64,000 nt of DNA, taken from the NCBI RefSeq assembly GCF_030345095.1, contig NZ_CP128360.1, forward strand, positions 1,364,001-1,428,000. The letters are read 5' to 3'. The first letter of the stretch is position 1, and each line of letters opens with the position of its first letter. Below, piece after piece: positions 51,059-62,485 of the stretch. The translations under genes and the position numbers were made by a program. Source of the stretch: Solwaraspora sp. WMMA2056 (GTDB taxonomy: Bacteria > Actinomycetota > Actinomycetes > Mycobacteriales > Micromonosporaceae). The notes beneath the pieces are model-generated. The model did no database searches. It had not been told where the DNA came from and saw only the letters and a list, made by a program, of their open reading frames with translations.

Positions 51059-51253
51059 TCAGCAGGCGCAGATCAGCGTGCCGCACTCGATGGTCAGGGT
51101 GCAGACCCAGCCGCTGCTGGCGGCGTAGACGGTCCGATCCTCGCGGAGGTCCTCGAACGTCAGTTCGCCGAAGCCGCTGCCTGCCGGGTCGACGGTGTCC
51201 CCGTCCCGCAGATCAGCGTTCTTCCAGGCCTTTTCGATGGCAAGAGTGGACAT
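51059..51253 (-). CDS. garA: Actagardine-type lantibiotic precursor peptide (LanA)
   Basis: A 64-residue precursor. Residues 1-45 form a leader with the conserved [14 protein letters not shown] region, ending in Ala-Ala. The predicted core is residues 46-64, [19 protein letters not shown]. Actagardine is, from memory, the same except Val at core position 15, and deoxyactagardine B has Leu15-Val16. Ring formation by analogy: Ser1-Cys6 lanthionine and methyllanthionines Thr7-Cys12, Thr9-Cys17, Thr14-Cys19. The last of these is the usual site of sulfoxidation. ATG 51253 follows GGAAGGAAGGAAA. Peptides of this group block cell wall synthesis by binding lipid II. Confidence 0.95.
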   Translation of the reverse strand: MSTLAIEKAWKNADLRDGDTVDPAGSGFGELTFEDLREDRTVYAASSGWVCTLTIECGTLICAC

Positions 51254-51459
51254 CTATTTCCTTCCTTCCTGTGAATCACCGGGCGATCGCCCAGGATCGA
51301 CCAAATGCAGCCACGGCGCCATGGCCGCAATTCCGTCCAACCTGAATTGGTAACCCGTCGTCAATTGAAACGACGCCGATCGACGATTCGCTACCCGCCA
51401 TGTGGGGGGTGGGTGGAGATGATCGGAGATGAAGAAACATCCAGCCGACGGTTGACCGA

Positions 51460-51476
51460 ATCTTGAATCTCAAGAT
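51460..51476. promoter_or_regulatory. 17-bp palindrome upstream of the precursor gene
   Basis: ATCTTGA-atc-TCAAGAT, about 207 bp upstream of the precursor start. A candidate binding site for the cluster regulator, though far from the start. Confidence 0.35.
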
Positions 51477-51717
51477 AGAAGGTGTCGGTAGCGCGTGGAA
51501 ACTGGCTCCGGCAAACGTTCTCTGATTGATCTTGGTGGCGGTTCGCGCGGATCGCGTGGGCTGGTCGGAGCGCGTTCGTGGGGAGGGCCGAGGTTCGCGC
51601 GGCCATACATCTGTCGCTTGCTCGCCTTGGTGCGGTTGGTGGCGAACCAGCGCGGTGAACCCGCAGGCGGGGCCAACGACAGTGTCGAAGAGCGGCGGGG
51701 GCGCCAGCGAGATCAAC

Positions 51718-51742
51718 GTCGCCAGGTGCTGCACCTGGCGAC
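51718..51742. repeat. Perfect 25-bp palindrome downstream of yaaA
   Basis: GTCGCCAGGTGC, one central T, GCACCTGGCGAC. It lies 24 bp past the yaaA stop, so it may be a terminator, but the 1-nt centre disfavours a stable hairpin loop; a protein-binding site is possible. Confidence 0.5.
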
Positions 51743-51765
51743 TCGGCTGGGCTGACGCCGAACGG

Positions 51766-52566
51766 TCAGGTGAGGCGGACGGACAGGCCCTTGCCGCCGA
51801 ACTCCTGGCAGATGAACGACGGGGCGTCGGGGGTGCTGGACGCCGGGTCGTACCGGTAGCCGATGTCGTCGAACGCGCGCAGCTCGGCGACCGGGTCGGC
51901 GGTGTCGGCGATCCGGCGCGACACCAGCCACCGGGCGAACGCGCCACGGGCGATCTTGGCGTGGACCACCACGAACTTCGGTTCGCCGGATGCCGGGTCG
52001 ACGGTGCGGAACCGTGGGGTGACCACCCGGCCGGGGTCGACGTGCGGCAGGACGGCCTTGCTGTACTCGTTGGCGGCGAGGTTGACGATCCGACCGGTCG
52101 CCGGCAGCTGCGCGGCGATCGAGTCCGCCCAGTACCGGTACAGGTTGGCGTACGGCTCGGCGGGCAGGCGGTAACCCATCTCCAGGCGGTACGGGCAGAC
52201 GCCGTCGAAGGGGCGCAGGATTCCGTACAGGCCGGAGAGGATGCGCAGGTGCGCGTCGGCGTGCGACCGGTCGGCCGGGCCGAACGTGTCGATCTGCAGC
52301 CCGCTGTAGATGTCACCGACGAACGTCGCCGCCGCGGGGCTCTGGTGCTGCGGCGTGGTGGTCCACTCGGCGTACTGCTGCCGGGTCCGCTGCGCCAGTT
52401 CGGTGGAGACGGCCATCATCCGGCGGAGCTGATCGGCCGAGAGGGTCCGCAGGTAGGTGATCAGCTCGGTGGACCGCGCCAGCAGCGCCGGTACGCCGGG
52501 CGTCGGGTGACCGTGGTCGCCCGTCGGTGGGCGCATCGTCTTGGAGCTGTGCATCAGGATGATCAT
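51766..52566 (-). CDS. yaaA: YaaA-family peroxide stress protein
   Basis: A 266-residue protein of the YaaA (DUF328) family: MIILMHSSKTM at the N-terminus, LRILSGLYGILRPFDGVCPYRLEMGYRL in the middle (key part SGLYGILRPFD) and VNLAANEYSKAV. E. coli YaaA lowers free iron and limits oxidative DNA damage. No partner gene is adjacent. ATG 52566 is chosen for the exact family N-terminus. Confidence 0.93.
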   Translation of the reverse strand: MIILMHSSKTMRPPTGDHGHPTPGVPALLARSTELITYLRTLSADQLRRMMAVSTELAQRTRQQYAEWTTTPQHQSPAAATFVGDIYSGLQIDTFGPADRSHADAHLRILSGLYGILRPFDGVCPYRLEMGYRLPAEPYANLYRYWADSIAAQLPATGRIVNLAANEYSKAVLPHVDPGRVVTPRFRTVDPASGEPKFVVVHAKIARGAFARWLVSRRIADTADPVAELRAFDDIGYRYDPASSTPDAPSFICQEFGGKGLSVRLT

Positions 52567-55396
<2,830 letters not shown>

Positions 55397-55435
55397 ACCA
55401 CCGGCACGGCCGCAACCACCGCACCACCTGACACC

Positions 55436-55474
55436 GTCTGCTCCGGCCCGGCACCCGTCCGGGTCGGAGCAGAC
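55436..55474 (+). terminator. Terminator of the xylanase gene
   Basis: GTCTGCTCCG (55436-55445) pairs with CGGAGCAGAC (55465-55474); an inner CCCGG/CCGGG stem extends it. Confidence 0.75.
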
Positions 55475-55598
55475 CCACAGGTCCGCCCCCCACGGTCGGG
55501 TTTGCCGTCCCTGTCCGTGGGTACGCGCCGGGGATGCTGCCCCCGCGACCGGGCGGGTCCACCCTCCCGCCCGGGGCGGGCCGTACGGGAGGTGCCGG

Positions 55599-56234
55599 AT
55601 GAGTCAACCCCGCGACCAGATGCAGGACCGTGGCTGGGATCCGATCGGCAATCTGCAGTCGCTCTGGTCGGAGCTGAACCGCGCCCTCGGCGGTGACGCG
55701 GGCCCGCCCGAGATGGAACTGCAGGACACCCACGACGGCTGGCGGGTGGTCGCCCGACTGGCCGGCGTCGCCCCGGAGGAGGTCGCCGTCGAGGTCGACG
55801 GCGCCGACCTGTGTGTGCGGGCGCGATCGGAGCAGGAAGTCAACATCGACAACGGGATGCCGGACACCGGTTCGACCGAGCGCGGCTTCGAGTACCGCCT
55901 GCGCCTGCCCAGCGGGGTCGACGTCCGACGGATGGACGCGGTGATGGACCACGGCCTGCTGACCGTCACGATGCCCCGGGCCGAGCCGGGCGGGCGCCGG
56001 TCGATCACCGTCGGTCGACCGCAGTACCAGCAGCCGACCGCCGGCTCGGCCGCCGCCCGGGCCAGTGGCGGCGCGAAGCAGGTGCGGATCGCCACCGACG
56101 CCGACGCGATCGGCGCCGCTGAAGCCGACGCGATCGCCGCCGACGAGGTCGACCCGGCCGCCGACCGGGAGATGCATCATCCGCACGTCGGCGAGGCGTC
56201 CATGCAGCGCCAGCAGGCCAGCACCGCCCGATGA
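55599..56234 (+). CDS. Hsp20/alpha-crystallin family small heat shock protein
   Basis: A 211-residue protein. The alpha-crystallin domain lies at about residues 45-145 (WRVVARLAGVAPEEVAVEVDGADLCVRA; then GLLTVTMPRAEPG as the late beta strands). The C-terminal extension is long, acidic and Ala-rich and lacks an obvious I-x-I motif. It should bind unfolding proteins. ATG 55599 has GGGAGG upstream. The GT9 gene overlaps its stop, so the two are coupled. No HspR box was seen. Confidence 0.88.
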   Translation: MSQPRDQMQDRGWDPIGNLQSLWSELNRALGGDAGPPEMELQDTHDGWRVVARLAGVAPEEVAVEVDGADLCVRARSEQEVNIDNGMPDTGSTERGFEYRLRLPSGVDVRRMDAVMDHGLLTVTMPRAEPGGRRSITVGRPQYQQPTAGSAAARASGGAKQVRIATDADAIGAAEADAIAADEVDPAADREMHHPHVGEASMQRQQASTAR

Positions 56235-57454
56235 CCGACGCCGTGCCGCCCGGTCCGCACGCCGTGCCGCCCGGTCCGTCCGCAGCGCCGCTGCTACTGG
56301 AGCATCCCGGGCTGGTGCCCGACGTGCGGCGGATCGCCGTACTGCGGGCCAACGCGCTCGGTGACTTCATTTTCGCCGTACCGGCGTTGACCGCGTTGCG
56401 GGCGGCGTACCCGCAGGCGGAGCTGGTGCTGCTCGGTGCCCCGTGGCACGCCCGGTGGCTGGACGCCCGAGCGGTGGCCGACCGGCCCGGCCCGGTCGAC
56501 CGGGTGCTGGTGGTGCCCGCCGCCGACGGGATCCGGGCCGCCACGACCGACGACGAGCCGACGACGATGGCGCAGTTCGTGCAGCGGGCCCGCCGCGAGC
56601 GGTTCGACCTGGCGGTGCAGCTGCACGGCGGCGGACGCAACAGCAACCCGCTGGTCACGGCGTTGGGCGCGCGGCTGACGGCCGGGTTGCGGGCGGTCGA
56701 CGCCCCGCCGTTGGACCGCTGGATCCGCTACGTCTACTACCAGCCGGAGGTGTTCCGCTACCTGGAGGTGGCGGGGCTGCTCGGGGCCGCGCCGGTGACG
56801 ATGCTGCCCCGGGTGCCGGTGACCGAGACCGACCGGGAAGAGGCCGGCGAGGTTCTCGGGCCGGCCCGGCGGCCCCGGGTGGTGCTGCACCCGGGGGCGA
56901 GCGACCCCCGGCGGCGCTGGCCGGCCGAGCGGTTCGCGGCGGTCGCCGACATCTGCGTCGACCGGGGGTTCGAGGTGCTGGTGACCGGTACCGGGCCGGA
57001 GCGGGCGGTGGTCGAGCAGGTCGCGGCGGCGGCGACCCGACCCGTGCGTACGGTGGTCGACGCGCTGAGCCTGGGCGGGCTGGCCGGGCTGCTCGCCGGC
57101 AGCGCCGTCCTGGTCGCCAACGACACCGGCCCGCTGCACCTGGCGGCGGCCGTCGGCACCCCGACGGTCGGCATCTACTGGATCGGCAACCTGCTCAACG
57201 GCGCCCCGCCGCTGCGTGGCCGACACCGGCCGCTGGCCGCGTTCACGATCCACTGTCCGGTGTGCGGGCAGGACGTCAGCCGGGTCGGTTTCCCGGCCCG
57301 GGGCGGCGGGCCGAGCTGCGGGCATCAGGAGTCGTTCGTCGTCGACGTGCCGGTGGCCGAGGTGCTGGAGGCGGTCGCCGAGTTAACCGGTGCCGACGGC
57401 GTGCACCCGGACCGGCTGCGGGAACAGGGCACGGACGTCGTCGGGCAGCGGTAG
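56231..57454 (+). CDS. Glycosyltransferase family 9 (heptosyltransferase-like)
   Basis: A 407-residue GT-B enzyme. RIAVLRANALGDFIFAVPALTALR is the GT9 start (key part LGDFIFAVPAL). VLHPGASDPRRRWPAERFA and ANDTGPLHLAAAVGTPTVGI are the nucleotide-sugar binding parts. The N-terminus has a short repeat (HAVPPGP, VPPGP). It presumably transfers heptose or a related sugar from an ADP-activated donor, fitting the nearby hldE. It overlaps the Hsp20 stop (ATGA). Its last 72 bp overlap the convergent DUF2267-like gene. Confidence 0.9.
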   Translation: MTDAVPPGPHAVPPGPSAAPLLLEHPGLVPDVRRIAVLRANALGDFIFAVPALTALRAAYPQAELVLLGAPWHARWLDARAVADRPGPVDRVLVVPAADGIRAATTDDEPTTMAQFVQRARRERFDLAVQLHGGGRNSNPLVTALGARLTAGLRAVDAPPLDRWIRYVYYQPEVFRYLEVAGLLGAAPVTMLPRVPVTETDREEAGEVLGPARRPRVVLHPGASDPRRRWPAERFAAVADICVDRGFEVLVTGTGPERAVVEQVAAAATRPVRTVVDALSLGGLAGLLAGSAVLVANDTGPLHLAAAVGTPTVGIYWIGNLLNGAPPLRGRHRPLAAFTIHCPVCGQDVSRVGFPARGGGPSCGHQESFVVDVPVAEVLEAVAELTGADGVHPDRLREQGTDVVGQR

Positions 57455-57793
57455 CTGCACCCGGTAGAGCAGCCCGGCCGGGCAGTGGCCGGCGACGCGG
57501 CCCAGCGCGGCGCGGATCTCCTCGCGTACCGCGTCGTCGTCGAGGTCGTAGGTCGCGGTGCGTCGCCGGACCCGGCGGACCAACTCGCCCTGGTCGCTCG
57601 GGTCGCTGCCCGGGTCGCCCCGGTCGTCAGGGCCGGCGTGGGCGTCGGGCCGGGCGGCGACCGCCAGCAGCGGCGGCAAGGCGTCGACCAGCAGCGCGGC
57701 CTCACCGGCGGGCAGGGTCTCGACGAGGGTACGCAGCACCGCCACGTCCCACTGCCAGATCGTGGTGGTCGGCCGGACCAGCCGTACCGTCAT
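57383..57793 (-). CDS. DUF2267-like small protein
   Basis: A 136-residue protein. Two helical halves each end in a Leu-Pro motif (VETLPAGEAALLVDALPPLLAVAA and AGLLYRVQLPLPDDVRALFP, each cited in part), the layout of DUF2267. The middle is an Asp/Gly/Pro-rich insert. It is the last gene of the hldE-GT2 operon: ATG 57793 overlaps the GT2 stop and has AGGAGG upstream. Function unknown. Confidence 0.7.
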   Translation of the reverse strand: MTVRLVRPTTTIWQWDVAVLRTLVETLPAGEAALLVDALPPLLAVAARPDAHAGPDDRGDPGSDPSDQGELVRRVRRRTATYDLDDDAVREEIRAALGRVAGHCPAGLLYRVQLPLPDDVRALFPQPVRVHAVGTG

Positions 57794-58707
57794 CGCTGTA
57801 CCTCCTGGTGTCGTCGCTGCTGCCGCTCGTCGGCCTCGCCGGCGTCGCCGGCGTCGTCGAGCAGCAGTTGCCAGCACTCGACCCGCCGTTCGGTGACGGT
57901 CGTCGGCGATTCGAGGTGGTAGGCGCCGCTGGGCACGATGCCGGCGCCGCCGTAGCGGCGCAGCACCGCGAGCTGGGCGGCGACGTCCTCGCCCTGGTGG
58001 TCGGGGGGCATCTGCCGCCAGAAGTCGAAGCCGCCGGCGGCGACCAGCTTGGCCCGGTCGAACAGCACGCAGCCGCCGATCCAGGAGATCCGGTACGCCC
58101 GCCACTCGTCGGCGCGCAGCCGCAGCCGTTCGGTGACGTGCAGCAGGTTGGCGGCGGAGTGCAGCCGGGCCCGCTGCCACTGCGGGGTGCCGGGCAGGAT
58201 CCGTTCCGGCTCCGGCCGGCCGTCCCACTCGACGTAGGCGTCGTGGTCCTGCGGCCGTACGTCGTCCAGGTACGACAATCCGTGTACGGCGTTGCCGACG
58301 AAGCCGCAGCGCAGCTCGCGCAGCGCGGTGACCAGCCGGTCCACGGTGCCGGGGGCCAGCCAGACGTCGTCGTCGAGCAGCAGCGTCAGCCGGGCGGTGG
58401 AGAGGCTGAGCAGGTACGCCCGGTGTTCGGCCAGCCCGCGTCGGGGCAGCCGGCGGGTGAGCAGCACCGGGTGACCGGTGTGCCGCAGCGCCCGGACCAT
58501 GCTCGCGGGGGCGGGTTGCGCCCACGCCGGCCCATCGTCGGACTGGTCGCTGACCACGACGCCGAACTCCGCCGGCAGCTCCTGGGCGGCCAGCCCGGCG
58601 AGCGTGGTGGCGAGCTCGGCGGGTCGGTTGCGGGTCGGGATCAGTACGTCGAGCAGCCGGTTGCGGCGGAACTCGGCCGGGTCGCCGGGGGACAGCGGCC
58701 GGTTCAT
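57790..58707 (-). CDS. Family 2 glycosyltransferase
   Basis: A 305-residue GT-A enzyme. DVLIPTRNRPAELATTLAGL is the N-terminal nucleotide-binding part. LTLLLDDDVWLAPGTVDRL carries the DDD metal site. ISWIGGCVLFDRAKL and HQGEDVAAQL are acceptor-side motifs. It lies between hldE and the DUF2267-like gene with ATGA overlaps on both sides, so it probably works in the same glycan pathway as GT9 and HldE. Confidence 0.9.
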   Translation of the reverse strand: MNRPLSPGDPAEFRRNRLLDVLIPTRNRPAELATTLAGLAAQELPAEFGVVVSDQSDDGPAWAQPAPASMVRALRHTGHPVLLTRRLPRRGLAEHRAYLLSLSTARLTLLLDDDVWLAPGTVDRLVTALRELRCGFVGNAVHGLSYLDDVRPQDHDAYVEWDGRPEPERILPGTPQWQRARLHSAANLLHVTERLRLRADEWRAYRISWIGGCVLFDRAKLVAAGGFDFWRQMPPDHQGEDVAAQLAVLRRYGGAGIVPSGAYHLESPTTVTERRVECWQLLLDDAGDAGEADERQQRRHQEVQR

Positions 58708-60227
58708 GCGCCGCCCCGTACGTCGACGTTCTCGGCCCGGATCTTGTCGATGATCGCCGAGGTGGAGCGGTCGGCGACGTAGCCGAGGATGTGCACCTCG
58801 CCGCCGAGCCGGCGGACCAGCGGCGCTTCGGGCACCATCTCCGGCGGGTAGTCGCCGCCCTTGACGTACACGTCGGGCCGGATCCGTTCGATCAGTGCCG
58901 CCGGCGAGTCCTCCTCGAAGGTCACGACGTGGTCGACGCAGGTCAGCGAGGTCAGGACGGCGACCCGGTCCTCGACCGGGTTGACCGGCCGGTCGGGCCC
59001 CTTCAGCCGGCGGACGCTGTCGTCGGAGTTGACGGCGACGATCAGCAGGTGACCGAGGGCGGCGGCCTCGGCCAGGTAGGTGACGTGGCCGCGGTGCAGG
59101 ACGTCGAAGCAGCCGTTGGTGAAGACGATCCGGGCGCCGGCGGCGCGGGCGGTGCGGACCTGGTCGACGAGGTCGGCCGGGGCGGTGCCGGCGTCGGTGA
59201 GGGTGGCGAGCAGGGTTTCCCGGTGGCAGACGCAGGTGCCGGTGTCGCGGACGGTGAGCGCGGCGGCGCGCTGGGCCAGTTCGGCGGCGGCCGGGCCGGC
59301 GGCACCGACGCTGACGGCGAGGGTGAGGGTGGCCAGGTAGGCGTCGCCGGCGCCGACGGCCCGGCTGGCCGGGACCGGCGTGGTCGGGCTGTGGTGCGCC
59401 GCGCCGTGGCCGTCGTCGACGACCGCGCCGTCGACGTCCAGGGTCACCGCGACCACCTCGGCGCCGGTGGCGGCCCGCAGCCGGGCCAGCAGCGACCGGG
59501 CCGCGTCGGCGCGGCGGTGATCCGGTACGGCGTACCCGATGGCCAGGGCTGCCTCGGCGATGCTGGGGGTGATCACGGTGGGCCGCAGTCCGGCCCACTG
59601 GCGCAGGTCGTGGGCGTCGAGGGCGACGGTGCCGTACCGGTGCCGGTTGTCGATCAGCCAGCGCCGGACCGGCTCCGCCAGGCCGCCGAGTCCGTAGTCG
59701 CAGATGACCAGGTCGGGGCGGTCGGGTCCGGCCGGGCCGGCGGCGGGGCCGAGGCGGATCTGCTCGGTGCTGGCGGCGATCGCGGCGAGCAGCCGTTCGG
59801 TGGCGGCGGCGGGCCGCGTACCGCCCAGGTCGCCTTCGTCCTCGCGCAGCAGGATCTGGTCGGCGGCGATCAGCCGGCGTTTCACCGGGGTACGGGCTCC
59901 CGGCTGGGCGACCATCCGGTCCTGGACGCCGGCCTGGTGCAGGCAGCGGGCCACCTGGTCGCCGATCGGGTCGACGCCGATCGGGGCGACCAGCAGCGGC
60001 CGGGCGCCGAGGGCGGCCAGGTTGACGGCGGTGTTGGCGGCGCCGCCGGCGGCGATCTGCCGGTGGTCGAGGGTGAGTACCGGGGCGGGTGCCTCCCGGC
60101 ACAGCCGGGTGGAGGTGGCGAAGCGCCATTCGTCGAGCATCGCGTCGCCGACGACGAGGACGGGCCGGCCGGCCCAGCGGTCGACGATGCCGGCCAGGTG
60201 CCGTGGGTCGGTGGACGAGGGCCCCAT
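58704..60227 (-). CDS. hldE: Bifunctional heptose 7-phosphate kinase / heptose 1-phosphate adenylyltransferase
   Basis: A 507-residue fusion. The N-terminal PfkB-type kinase has VVGDAMLDEW, AGGAANTAVNLAALG and the catalytic GAGDAYLATL. The C-terminal nucleotidyltransferase has FTNGCFDVLHRGHVTYL (HxGH) and VNSDDSVRRLKG. The pathway makes ADP-activated heptose, known mainly for LPS of Gram-negative bacteria. In this Gram-positive organism it should feed the adjacent GT9/GT2 for a surface glycan or a natural product. ATG 60227 is picked for domain completeness; the ribosome binding site is weak. Confidence 0.93.
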   Translation of the reverse strand: MGPSSTDPRHLAGIVDRWAGRPVLVVGDAMLDEWRFATSTRLCREAPAPVLTLDHRQIAAGGAANTAVNLAALGARPLLVAPIGVDPIGDQVARCLHQAGVQDRMVAQPGARTPVKRRLIAADQILLREDEGDLGGTRPAAATERLLAAIAASTEQIRLGPAAGPAGPDRPDLVICDYGLGGLAEPVRRWLIDNRHRYGTVALDAHDLRQWAGLRPTVITPSIAEAALAIGYAVPDHRRADAARSLLARLRAATGAEVVAVTLDVDGAVVDDGHGAAHHSPTTPVPASRAVGAGDAYLATLTLAVSVGAAGPAAAELAQRAAALTVRDTGTCVCHRETLLATLTDAGTAPADLVDQVRTARAAGARIVFTNGCFDVLHRGHVTYLAEAAALGHLLIVAVNSDDSVRRLKGPDRPVNPVEDRVAVLTSLTCVDHVVTFEEDSPAALIERIRPDVYVKGGDYPPEMVPEAPLVRRLGGEVHILGYVADRSTSAIIDKIRAENVDVRGGA

Positions 60228-60357
60228 GCGCTGCGGGTGCCCCGGTCGGTGCCGGCCAAACCTGTCGTCGACGGCGGGCCGGTCCGGGTGCGGGAAGTTG
60301 CGGTGTTGTCCGGGATCACAGGAAATCGGCTCGCCATCCGCTGCCGACGTGACAGAA

Positions 60358-60372
60358 TGCTTGTAGCAAGCA
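60358..60372. promoter_or_regulatory. MarR-type operator
   Basis: TGCTTG-tag-CAAGCA, a perfect inverted repeat 13 bp before the MarR start and within the divergent hldE/marR gap. Confidence 0.6.
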
Positions 60373-60385
60373 ACTATCGGATGGG

Positions 60386-60904
60386 GTGCAGGTGGCGACG
60401 CAGGCCGACCCACTGAGCGGATCCGACGCCGAACTGATCGCCCTGGGCAAGCAGTTCGGCGTCTTCCACCGCGCGGTGCACATGTTCTACCAACGGTTGC
60501 GCTTCGACCCGCCGTTGGAGCGGGCGGCGTACACCCTGCTGGTGCGGGTCGCCGGGGACCGGCCGGCGCGACTCAGCGTGCTCGCCGAGGACATGGCGTT
60601 GGACCTGTCCACGGTCAGCCGCCAGGTGGCCGCCCTGGAGGCCGCCGGCCTGGCCACCCGTACCCCCGATCCGACCGACCGGCGGGCCAGCGTGATCGCC
60701 CCGACGGCGCTCGGCCAGGAGGTCTTCACCCGCAACCGGGCCGTCTGGGTGAACGCGATGCGCGAGTTGCTGGCCGACTGGACCCCGGACGAGATGAGCG
60801 AGTTCAAACACCTGCTCACCCGGCTGAACGAGACGATCAACGCCCGCTACGGGGGGACCGATCCGGCGGACCGGTGTCCGCGGGTGGAAGAGGAGAAGCC
60901 GTGA
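60386..60904 (+). CDS. MarR-family regulator
   Basis: A 172-residue protein. The winged helix reads LSVLAEDMALDLSTVSRQVAALEAAGLATR with the wing DPTDRRASVIAPT, the MarR signature. The N- and C-terminal helices form the dimer. It precedes an EmrB-type exporter and overlaps its start, so it is the likely repressor of that pump, relieved by a drug-like ligand. Start GTG 60386 or 60392. Confidence 0.93.
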   Translation: MQVATQADPLSGSDAELIALGKQFGVFHRAVHMFYQRLRFDPPLERAAYTLLVRVAGDRPARLSVLAEDMALDLSTVSRQVAALEAAGLATRTPDPTDRRASVIAPTALGQEVFTRNRAVWVNAMRELLADWTPDEMSEFKHLLTRLNETINARYGGTDPADRCPRVEEEKP

Positions 60905-62484
60905 CAACCACCGAGGACCGGGTCGCGCCCGCCCTCAACAACCGGCAGATCATGCTGCTGATGGGCAGCCTGATGACCGGCATGCTGCTGGCCGCGCTGG
61001 ACCAGACCATCGTCGGCGTGGCGTTGCCGACGATCGTCGGCGAACTCGGCGGCATCAACCACTACTCGTGGGTGGTGACCGCGTACCTGCTGGCGTCGAC
61101 GGCCTCCACCCCGCTGTACGGCAAGACCGCCGACCTGCTCGGCCGCCGCCCGGTGTTCCTGTTCTCCATCGGCACGTTCCTGCTGGGCTCGCTGCTGGCC
61201 GGCATGTCCCAGGACATGACCCAGCTGATCGTCACCCGGGGTATCCAGGGCATCGGCGCCGGCGGCCTGATGACGCTGGCGTTCACCATCATCTCCGACG
61301 TGGTCTCGCCCCGTGAGCGGGGCCGCTACCAGGGGCTGTTCGGTGCGGTGTTCGGCCTGTCGTCGGTGGCCGGCCCACTGGTCGGCGGCTACTTCGCCGA
61401 GACCAACTGGCGGTGGATCTTCTACATCAACGTGCCGTTGGCGATCGTCGCGATGGTGATCTGCTGGTACGTGATGCGGCTGATCCCGTTCAAGCGGCGC
61501 GACCACGCGATCGACTGGCTCGGCGCGACCCTGCTCGTCGCCGGGGTCAGCTCGATCCTGCTGGCGTTGAGCTGGGGCGGCGGCGAGTACCCGTGGAGCT
61601 CCCCGCTGATCATCGGGCTGTTCGTCGCCGGTGCCGTGCTCGCCGTCCTGTTCCTGATGCAGGAGTCCCGGGTCGCCGAGCCGATCCTGCCGCTGGGGCT
61701 GTTCCGGGAACGGACCGTCGCGCTGGCCACCGCCGCCGGCTTCGTGCTCGGCCTGGTGATGTTCGGCTCGATCATCTTCATCCCGCTGTACCTGCAGATC
61801 GTCAAGGGCGCCTCGCCGACCGCCAGCGGTCTGCTGATGCTGCCGATGATGGCGGGCATCATCGTCACCTCGGTGGTCGCGGGCCGGGCGATGACCCGGT
61901 ACGGGCGGTACAAGTGGTTCCCGGTGGCCGGCTCGGTCTCGCTGGTCCTCGGCGGACTGCTGTTCACCCGGTTGGAGGTGGACACCTCACTGTGGCTGGC
62001 GTTCCTGATGATGGTGATCATCGGTGTCGGGCTGGGACTGTCGATGCAGTCGCTGGTGCTCGCCGTACAGAACGCGATCCCGCTGCGGGACCTGGGGGCC
62101 GGTACCTCGGCGGTGACCTTCTTCCGGTCGTTGGGCGGCTCGTTCGGCGTGGCGATCCTGGGCGCGGTGCTCAACGCCCGGTTGACCGGGGAGCTGGCCG
62201 ACCGGATGCCGGGCGCGGTCGCCCAGCTGCCGCCGGAGCAGGCGGCGTCGGTGGCCGCTGCCGGCGGCACCGAGATCTCGATCGACCAGCCGTCGGCGAT
62301 CCTGGCGCTGCCCGACCCGGTCCGGGAGGCCATCCAGTACGCCTTCGTCGAGTCGCTGCACACCGTGTTCCTGGTGACCGGGCTGGTCGGGCTGGTCGCG
62401 GTGCTGATCACCCTGGTGCTGCCGGACCGGGAGCTGCGCGGCGAGCTGGAGGAGTCGACGACCCCCGCCGACCTGGCCGGCTGA
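60901..62484 (+). CDS. EmrB/QacA-type (DHA2) multidrug exporter
   Basis: A 527-residue MFS transporter with about 14 membrane segments. Motif A is GKTADLLGRRPVF. LDQTIVGVALPTIVGELGG is the first-helix motif D1 typical of DHA2, and GPLVGGYFAETNWRWIFYIN is motif C (cited within 20 residues). It exports lipophilic compounds using the proton gradient. GTG 60901 overlaps the MarR stop (GTGA), giving a regulator-pump operon. Confidence 0.94.
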   Translation: MTTTEDRVAPALNNRQIMLLMGSLMTGMLLAALDQTIVGVALPTIVGELGGINHYSWVVTAYLLASTASTPLYGKTADLLGRRPVFLFSIGTFLLGSLLAGMSQDMTQLIVTRGIQGIGAGGLMTLAFTIISDVVSPRERGRYQGLFGAVFGLSSVAGPLVGGYFAETNWRWIFYINVPLAIVAMVICWYVMRLIPFKRRDHAIDWLGATLLVAGVSSILLALSWGGGEYPWSSPLIIGLFVAGAVLAVLFLMQESRVAEPILPLGLFRERTVALATAAGFVLGLVMFGSIIFIPLYLQIVKGASPTASGLLMLPMMAGIIVTSVVAGRAMTRYGRYKWFPVAGSVSLVLGGLLFTRLEVDTSLWLAFLMMVIIGVGLGLSMQSLVLAVQNAIPLRDLGAGTSAVTFFRSLGGSFGVAILGAVLNARLTGELADRMPGAVAQLPPEQAASVAAAGGTEISIDQPSAILALPDPVREAIQYAFVESLHTVFLVTGLVGLVAVLITLVLPDRELRGELEESTTPADLAG

Positions 62485-62485
62485 C

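Larger units (their letters stand above)
51254..51765. other. Lantibiotic promoter region and adjoining gene-free stretch
   Basis: The left half (51254-51490) is less GC-rich and should hold the precursor-gene promoter. It contains the palindromes GGGCGATCGCCC (51281-51292) and ATCTTGA-atc-TCAAGAT (51460-51476). The right half (51495-51760) is GC-rich with open but unrecognisable frames. It ends with a perfect palindrome at 51718-51742. Confidence 0.5.

Noticed and set aside
51495-51755. Transposase or integrase remnant between the lantibiotic promoter and yaaA
   Set aside because: Frames are open on both strands but contain no motif I can name; compositional openness alone is not evidence.
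38772-51765. A genomic island integrated at tRNA-Thr with attL/attR repeats
   Set aside because: I looked for a second copy of the tRNA 3' end up to about 53 kb and saw none; no integrase gene is present. The idea remains possible but unsupported.
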